Shown here: positions 59,570 to 64,000 of the stretch, piece after piece
Numbering within the stretch: the first letter of the stretch is position 1
Layout of the letters: each line of letters begins with the position of its first letter
Source: Enterobacteriaceae bacterium 89
Lineage (GTDB): Bacteria > Pseudomonadota > Gammaproteobacteria > Enterobacterales > Enterobacteriaceae
Direction of reading: 5' to 3'
DNA: 64,000 nt
Assembly (NCBI GenBank): GCA_014156375.1
Contig: RQJH01000003.1
Location: 310,001-374,000 of the forward strand
The notes under the pieces: model-generated
What the model saw: the letters and a program-made list of their open reading frames with translations, nothing else
Told to the model about the DNA's origin: nothing
The model's database searches: none
Made by a program: the position numbers and the translations under genes

Positions 59570-59594
59570 TAAATATGTACCGAGTACATATTTA
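59570..59594. promoter_or_regulatory. TetR-type operator of the MFS/TetR operon
   Basis: TAAATATGTAC-CGA-GTACATATTTA is a perfect inverted repeat with 11-bp arms. TTGACA (59542-59547) lies 22 bp upstream as a -35 box, so the operator covers the -10/start region of the MFS gene at 59631. Binding by the TetR encoded in the same operon is inferred. Confidence 0.8.
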
Positions 59595-59630
59595 ATCTCA
59601 GTACATCACATCCCTTACCTGAGAACTCCT

Positions 59631-60830
59631 ATGAATAAACCCTTGATTGTTATCTTCACAACAATCTGCCTGGATGCGATTGGCATTGGCCTGATCATTC
59701 CCATTTTACCCCGTCTGCTGGAGAACGTGGTGCACGCCAGCAACGTGGCGCCCTATATGGGGATCATGACCGCGCTGTATGCGGTGATGCAGTTTGTCTT
59801 TGCACCGGTGCTCGGTGCGTTGAGCGATTCCCACGGACGTCGTCCGGTGCTGCTGCTCTCACTGGCAGGATCGGCGATTAACTATCTGATTCTGGCTTTT
59901 GCACCACAGCTGTGGATCCTGTTTATCGGCCGCGCCATTGCGGGGCTGACCAGCGCCAATATGTCGGTGGCGACCGCTTACATCACCGATATTTCACCCC
60001 CCGATCAGCGAGCCCGTCGTTTCGGCTTGTTTAACGCCATGTTTGGCCTCGGGTTTATCATCGGCCCGGTATTAGGCGGTTTGCTCGGTGATATCTGGGT
60101 GCGACTTCCCTTCTTAGCGGCTGCGGTACTGACCGGCATTAACCTGCTGATGGCGCTGTTTGTCCTGCCTGAATCCCGTGTGGCTACTCATCGCCAGCTC
60201 CACCTCTCTTCCTTTAACCCGCTAAAACCGCTGCGCTGGGCGCTTTCGATGAAGCATCTGCTGCCCATCGTGCTGGTGTTTTTCATCCTTAGCGGGATTG
60301 GCGAAGTCTACGGCATCTGCTGGGCGCTGTGGGGCACGGATACGTTCCAGTGGAACGGGCTGTGGATCGGATTGTCGCTGTGCGCATTCGGTGCCTGTCA
60401 GTCTCTGGTGCAGATTTTCCTGCCTGGTCCTGCCGCCAGATTGTTTGGAGAGCGTGGTGCGGTGCTGGTCGGCGTGGCCTGCTCCTGCGTGGCGCTGACG
60501 ATCCTCGCCTTTACTCGTGAAAGCTGGGTGGTGTTTGCCATCATGCCGTTGTTCGCGCTGGGCGGCATCGGGACTCCGGCGCTACAGGCGTTAGCGACCC
60601 GTCAGGTGGATGCCAATCGCCAGGGGCAGTTTCAGGGAGTTCTGGGCTCAGCCATCAGCCTGGCTTCGATTATTGCCCCGCTGGGGTTCTCGGCGATTTA
60701 TTACCTGGTACAGCAAAGCTGGCCGGGCGCTATCTGGCTTTCCGTTGTCGCCGTTTATGCCCTCGCCGTGCCGCTGATTGTGCTGGGCACGCGTAAAAAT
60801 CGTCATCCTGAATCCACCACCGCTGTTTGA
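59631..60830 (+). CDS. MFS transporter, TetA-like (12-TM, DHA1)
   Basis: A 399-residue, 12-helix transporter with the TetA pattern: NKPLIVIFTTICLDAIGIGLIIPILPRLL, motif A GALSDSHGRRPVLLLSLAG, motif C FIIGPVLGGLLGD. It resembles class A/G tetracycline exporters and their chromosomal relatives. Tetracycline resistance cannot be claimed from sequence alone. It is followed by its own TetR-family gene and preceded by a perfect operator, so substrate-induced export is likely. An in-frame start at 59553 lies in promoter DNA and is rejected. Confidence 0.88.
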   Translation: MNKPLIVIFTTICLDAIGIGLIIPILPRLLENVVHASNVAPYMGIMTALYAVMQFVFAPVLGALSDSHGRRPVLLLSLAGSAINYLILAFAPQLWILFIGRAIAGLTSANMSVATAYITDISPPDQRARRFGLFNAMFGLGFIIGPVLGGLLGDIWVRLPFLAAAVLTGINLLMALFVLPESRVATHRQLHLSSFNPLKPLRWALSMKHLLPIVLVFFILSGIGEVYGICWALWGTDTFQWNGLWIGLSLCAFGACQSLVQIFLPGPAARLFGERGAVLVGVACSCVALTILAFTRESWVVFAIMPLFALGGIGTPALQALATRQVDANRQGQFQGVLGSAISLASIIAPLGFSAIYYLVQQSWPGAIWLSVVAVYALAVPLIVLGTRKNRHPESTTAV

Positions 60831-60844
60831 TCACGGAGTCGCTA

Positions 60845-61483
60845 ATGTCACAACCACAAGATCGCCGCACAAGAAAACGTCTCGAAACTCGCCGCAATAT
60901 CTCGTATGCGGCAACGGCCTTGTTTGCGGAAAAAGGGTTTGATCATGTCACCGTGGATGAGATCGCTGCGGCTGCCGACGTCGGCAGGATGACCGTTTTT
61001 AACCATTTTCCGCGTAAGGAGGAGATGTTTTTCGACCGCGACGAAGAGATCCGTGAAATTCTGTGCCAGGCGCTACGTCAGCGATCGCTCGCCGTGTCGC
61101 CTCTCGAGACCTTGCGGCTTCTGGCACATCTGCTGGTGCAGGAACAGCGTCCATTTCTACAATTCTCCGCAGACAGTCAGGGATTTATTGCCATCATCAA
61201 CGCCAGCGAAACTCTGAAAGCCCGGGCCAGGCAGATTCGGGATGAGGTGGCGGATGTACTGGCGCAGGAGCTGGCAAGCTGCGCCGGGTTATCGCAGCCG
61301 GACTCGGACGCTAAACTGGCGGCTGCCCTGCTTGTCGCCACCTGGAGCACAGCGCTGATTGGCGCTCATGAGCTTTACCGGGAAACCAACGACAGCGCAG
61401 CAGCCGCAGCGGCTTTTCTGGCCACGATCGACAAAGGTGCGGCCGGGCAGAAAGCAGCGCTGGTGGGAACGTTTTACGGCTAA
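60845..61483 (+). CDS. TetR family transcriptional regulator
   Basis: The 212-residue protein has the TetR helix-turn-helix (RNISYAATALFAEKGFDHVTVDEIAAAADVGRMTVFNHFPRKEEMF, residues about 18-62) and a helical ligand-binding C-terminus. The ATG at 60845 follows CGGAG; the frame could start earlier over the MFS stop. It shares the operon with the MFS exporter and probably binds the dyad at 59570-59594. It converges with an Rrf2 gene with one base between stops. Confidence 0.87.
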   Translation: MSQPQDRRTRKRLETRRNISYAATALFAEKGFDHVTVDEIAAAADVGRMTVFNHFPRKEEMFFDRDEEIREILCQALRQRSLAVSPLETLRLLAHLLVQEQRPFLQFSADSQGFIAIINASETLKARARQIRDEVADVLAQELASCAGLSQPDSDAKLAAALLVATWSTALIGAHELYRETNDSAAAAAAFLATIDKGAAGQKAALVGTFYG

Positions 61484-61484
61484 G

Positions 61485-61922
61485 TTATTCAGGCAGGTTC
61501 TGCGCTGCGCGTTTATCGAAACGCTCGGCCAGGCTTGCCAGGGTAATTTCCCGGAAGCGCGCCAGCAGCTTTTGCTCAGCTTCTTCCAGTACCTTCCCAA
61601 GCTCCTCATTCACCGCAGCTTCCACCGCGCAGTTGGGATGTTCGTCACCGCGTCCGACGGCAAAAAGCTGATTTATCCCGACCCCCTGATAAATATCCAG
61701 TAGTGTGATCTCATTCAACGCTTTACAGATCCGCCAGCCCCCGTGATGACCCTTTTCGGAAGCGACAAATCCCGCATCACGAAGGCCAGCCAGCGTCCGG
61801 CGAACGACGGCGCTGTTGGTCCCCAGCATCAGGGCGATTTGCTCTGAGGTATACGATTCATTGTTACGTGCCATGTGCAGCAGAACATGCAGCATTCGTG
61901 ACAACTTATTATCCTGGCGCAT
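61485..61922 (-). CDS. Rrf2 family transcriptional regulator (YwnA-like, single Cys)
   Basis: The 145-residue protein has the Rrf2 winged helix (LSRMLHVLLHMARNNESYTSEQIALMLGTNSAVVRRTLAGLRDAGFV, wing KGHHGGWRICK). Only one cysteine remains in the usual cluster region (HPNCAVEAAV), so an Fe-S cluster is unlikely. It is divergent from a SAM methyltransferase gene, and a dyad lies between them. Confidence 0.85.
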   Translation of the reverse strand: MRQDNKLSRMLHVLLHMARNNESYTSEQIALMLGTNSAVVRRTLAGLRDAGFVASEKGHHGGWRICKALNEITLLDIYQGVGINQLFAVGRGDEHPNCAVEAAVNEELGKVLEEAEQKLLARFREITLASLAERFDKRAAQNLPE

Positions 61923-61950
61923 AGGGCTACTCCGTCCTCGGGGTTAATTC

Positions 61951-61971
61951 ATGTATCTTACAATGATACAT
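61951..61971. promoter_or_regulatory. Candidate operator between Rrf2 and methyltransferase genes
   Basis: ATGTATC-TTACAAT-GATACAT is a perfect inverted repeat with 7-bp arms. It includes a possible -10 (TACAAT, 61959-61964) for the methyltransferase gene, so Rrf2 binding would repress it. Confidence 0.65.
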
Positions 61972-62041
61972 AAGATTGACCAGCGCAATATCATGTGCTT
62001 TTATAAGTTACGTGAAATGCACCCTGTCTGAGGAAAAATCC

Positions 62042-62662
62042 ATGAATGAACCGCAAACATCTACCCAGTTTTGGGATAACCGATATGCCACCGCTTCCCC
62101 ACTTTCCAGCGGTAAACCTGGTGCCATACTGGTGCGCTTCACCGACCGCTTACAACCTGGGCACGCACTGGAGTTGGGTTGTGCAAGGGGTGATGATGCC
62201 GTCTGGCTGGCAAAGAAAGGCTGGAACGTGGTGGCCGTGGATATTGCTCAACAGGCTCTAAGCTATGCCGCCGACAATGCGCAGCGTAACGGGGTGGCAG
62301 AAAAAATCACCTTCGAACAGCACGATCTGTCGGAATCATTTCCTGAGGGCGAATATGATCTGGTCAGCGCTTCGTTCCTGGAATCCCCGGTGGATTTCGG
62401 GCGAGAAAAGGTGCTTCGCAAAGCATCAAAGCTAGTAAAATCAGGAGGATTGCTGCTGATTACCTCTCATGGTTCCGCCGCTTCCTGGTCCGATCACCGC
62501 CCTTCGCCCTTCCCTTCACCTGAAGAAGCGTTGGCCGAATTGCAGCTGGAATCCAGTGACTGGTCATCCATTTTTGTCGGAAATATTGAACGCCTGGCAA
62601 CCGGACCGAATGGTGAAACCGGGGAAATTCTGGATACGGTTCTGGCGCTTCAGCGGCGTTAA
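62042..62662 (+). CDS. Class I SAM-dependent methyltransferase (thiol/tellurite-type)
   Basis: A 206-residue methyltransferase with motif I HALELGCARGDDAVWLAKKG (residues about 39-58), VVAVDIAQQALSYAADNAQ, an FEQHDLSESFPEGEYDLVSASFLES motif IV region and KLVKSGGLLLITSHG. It resembles TehB and thiopurine-methyltransferase-like detoxification enzymes. The substrate is unknown. The ATG at 62042 follows GAGGA; the upstream in-frame start at 61976 overlaps the operator. Likely repressed by the divergent Rrf2 protein. Confidence 0.85.
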   Translation: MNEPQTSTQFWDNRYATASPLSSGKPGAILVRFTDRLQPGHALELGCARGDDAVWLAKKGWNVVAVDIAQQALSYAADNAQRNGVAEKITFEQHDLSESFPEGEYDLVSASFLESPVDFGREKVLRKASKLVKSGGLLLITSHGSAASWSDHRPSPFPSPEEALAELQLESSDWSSIFVGNIERLATGPNGETGEILDTVLALQRR

Positions 62663-62988
62663 GCCGGGCCCGTCGGAGAGCAACAAAGTCAACACGATTA
62701 ATTAGCATAATCTTTACTTTTAGAGCCGTATCATACTTCTGACAAATAGACCTTAACACTTAAAATGAACTTATTATGCACGCCAGGTCGCTTAAAATGG
62801 GCTTTTATGGCCCTTTTAAGCCGATAGTTATTCATTCCCCGTGTCAAAAATAGCTTCCACCACTTCACAATTCTCCGCTTCGCCGGATGCTAAATTTTAA
62901 AAAAGTGTTAAATTTAAACTCACATAGTGAGTATCACTGTGCTCCACGGCTAATTAAGAACATATTACTTACAAGACTAAGGTTCATC
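62663..62988. promoter_or_regulatory. Gene-free region with hairpin and dyads before the dehydrogenase gene
   Basis: A strong hairpin CTTAAAATGGGC/GCCCTTTTAAG (62791-62820, one bulge) may end transcription from the methyltransferase gene. Nearer the dehydrogenase start lies the perfect dyad ACTCAC-ATA-GTGAGT (62918-62932) in A+T-rich DNA, possibly an operator. No gene is seen. Confidence 0.5.
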
Positions 62989-64000
62989 ATGGATAAGTTA
63001 TCTTACGCTTCAGATAGCAACACATCTGCCTGGAATACCTACCTGCAACAAATCGAGCGTGTGGCCCCTTACCTGGGCGAGCTGTCACGTTGGGTTGATA
63101 CCCTTCGCCACCCAAAACGCGCGCTGATTGTCGATATTCCGGTTCAGATGGACGACGGCACTATCCGCCATTTCGAAGGTTATCGCGTGCAGCACAACCT
63201 CTCCCGCGGGCCGGGCAAAGGCGGTGTTCGTTACCATCCGGATGTAGACCTGAATGAAGTGATGGCGCTTTCTGCCTGGATGACCATTAAGTGTGCGGCG
63301 CTGAACCTGCCTTACGGCGGCGCTAAAGGCGGCGTGCGTGTCGATCCCTTCAAACTTTCCGAAGGTGAACTGGAGCGTCTGACCCGTCGCTACACCAGTG
63401 AGATCGGGACTATCATCGGACCGCAAAAAGATATTCCTGCGCCGGATGTGGGTACCAACGGCAAAGTGATGGCATGGATGATGGACACCTATTCCATGAA
63501 CCATGGCACTACTATCACCGGCGTTGTGACCGGTAAGCCAATCCATCTCGGCGGTTCTCTTGGTCGCGAAAAAGCGACCGGCCGTGGTGTGTATATCAGC
63601 GGTCGTGAAGTGGCTCGTCGTGCCAATATTCAGGTTGAAGGCGCACGCGTGGCCGTTCAAGGCTTCGGTAACGTTGGTAGCGAAGCGGCACGTTTATTCT
63701 CCGCAGCTGGCGCTCGCGTGGTGGCCATTCAGGACCACACCGCCACCCTGTTCAATGACATGGGCATCGACATGGATGCGCTGACCACCTGGCAGATTGA
63801 GCACAAACAGATTGCCGGTTTCCCGGGCGCTGAGACTATCGCCAGCGAAGCCTTCTGGAACGTGGAGATGGATATTTTCATCCCTGCTGCGCTGGAAGGT
63901 CAGATCACCCGTCACCGTGCTGAAGTTCTGAAATGTAAGCTGATCCTCGAAGGCGCAAACGGCCCGACCTACCCGGATGCCGACGACGTGCTGGCCAGCC
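62989..64000 (+). CDS. Glu/Leu/Phe/Val dehydrogenase (short, NAD-linked type), 3' end outside window
   Basis: An open frame of 337 codons from the ATG at 62989 to the window end. Motifs are [32 protein letters not shown] with the catalytic lysine region, [21 protein letters not shown] and the NAD fold [17 protein letters not shown]. It deaminates glutamate to 2-oxoglutarate and ammonium or performs the reverse. It clearly differs from E. coli GdhA (447 aa, MDQTYSLESF) and resembles the shorter roughly 424-aa GudB-type enzymes. The last residues are cut off. Confidence 0.92.
   Translation, partial: MDKLSYASDSNTSAWNTYLQQIERVAPYLGELSRWVDTLRHPKRALIVDIPVQMDDGTIRHFEGYRVQHNLSRGPGKGGVRYHPDVDLNEVMALSAWMTIKCAALNLPYGGAKGGVRVDPFKLSEGELERLTRRYTSEIGTIIGPQKDIPAPDVGTNGKVMAWMMDTYSMNHGTTITGVVTGKPIHLGGSLGREKATGRGVYISGREVARRANIQVEGARVAVQGFGNVGSEAARLFSAAGARVVAIQDHTATLFNDMGIDMDALTTWQIEHKQIAGFPGAETIASEAFWNVEMDIFIPAALEGQITRHRAEVLKCKLILEGANGPTYPDADDVLAS

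Overview
The window is chromosomal DNA of a member of the Enterobacteriaceae. The core genes adhP, maeA, sra, osmC, digH and yeaR/yoaG are recognisable by close protein similarity to E. coli, REP-type repeats sit between genes, and the aerobactin proteins match the enterobacterial IucABCD/IutA set almost residue for residue. Gene order differs from E. coli (no bdm next to sra, an extra ABC-F gene between adhP and maeA, inserted fimbrial and siderophore loci). An Enterobacter/Lelliottia/Leclercia/Klebsiella-like genome fits, but I cannot name the genus. I saw no rRNA, tRNA, CRISPR array or intact insertion sequence.

Layout. 1-9.7 kb: an NADH-dehydrogenase-like flavoprotein (cut by the window start) divergent from an Rrf2 regulator, then adhP, an ABC-F ATPase with a candidate leader-peptide attenuator, a DUF1543 gene, maeA, sra, a YahK-like alcohol dehydrogenase and osmC. 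9.7-18.8 kb: DUF1801, Nudix, a divergent MFS/LysR pair, a MipA/OmpV outer-membrane protein, a membrane protein/ECF sigma pair, digH, a DUF2132 gene, and a membrane-anchored wHTH regulator with a FidL-like partner. 19.2-24.2 kb: a four-gene chaperone-usher fimbrial operon. 24.2-28 kb: DUF1345, an arginase-family enzyme, and a two-gene operon of unknown function (a YaaW/UPF0174-like protein with a zinc-ribbon tail, then a helical protein).

28-38.7 kb: the complete aerobactin system. iucABCD-iutA runs on the minus strand from a Fur-box region that also serves the divergent shiF and a siderophore-interacting flavoprotein gene. Together these cover synthesis, outer-membrane uptake, probable export and probable reductive iron release. 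38.7-39.5 kb is a gene-free scar with a 7-bp tandem repeat and the first 49 codons of an OLD/SMC-like ATPase. 39.5-44.3 kb holds an extended SDR divergent from an AraC regulator, then an autotransporter. 45-51.4 kb is a second, CS1-type (alpha) fimbrial operon followed by a second regulator/FidL-like pair, so each fimbrial locus has the same kind of control module beside it.

51.4-64 kb: a Cdh-like lipoprotein, a MccF-like S66 peptidase, periplasmic MsrA, a SnoaL-like protein divergent from an AraC regulator, ybcM/ybcL homologues, a PLP aminotransferase, a yeaR-yoaG-yeaR operon with NarL- and NsrR-like sites, a TetA-like exporter with its TetR regulator and operator, an Rrf2 regulator divergent from a SAM methyltransferase, and the start of a Glu/Leu/Phe/Val dehydrogenase cut by the window end.

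The best candidates for new biology are the ABC-F attenuator (4967-5155), the YaaW-like/helical protein pair (26035-27960), the tandem YoaG protein (58734-59072), and the repeated regulator/FidL plus fimbria arrangement.
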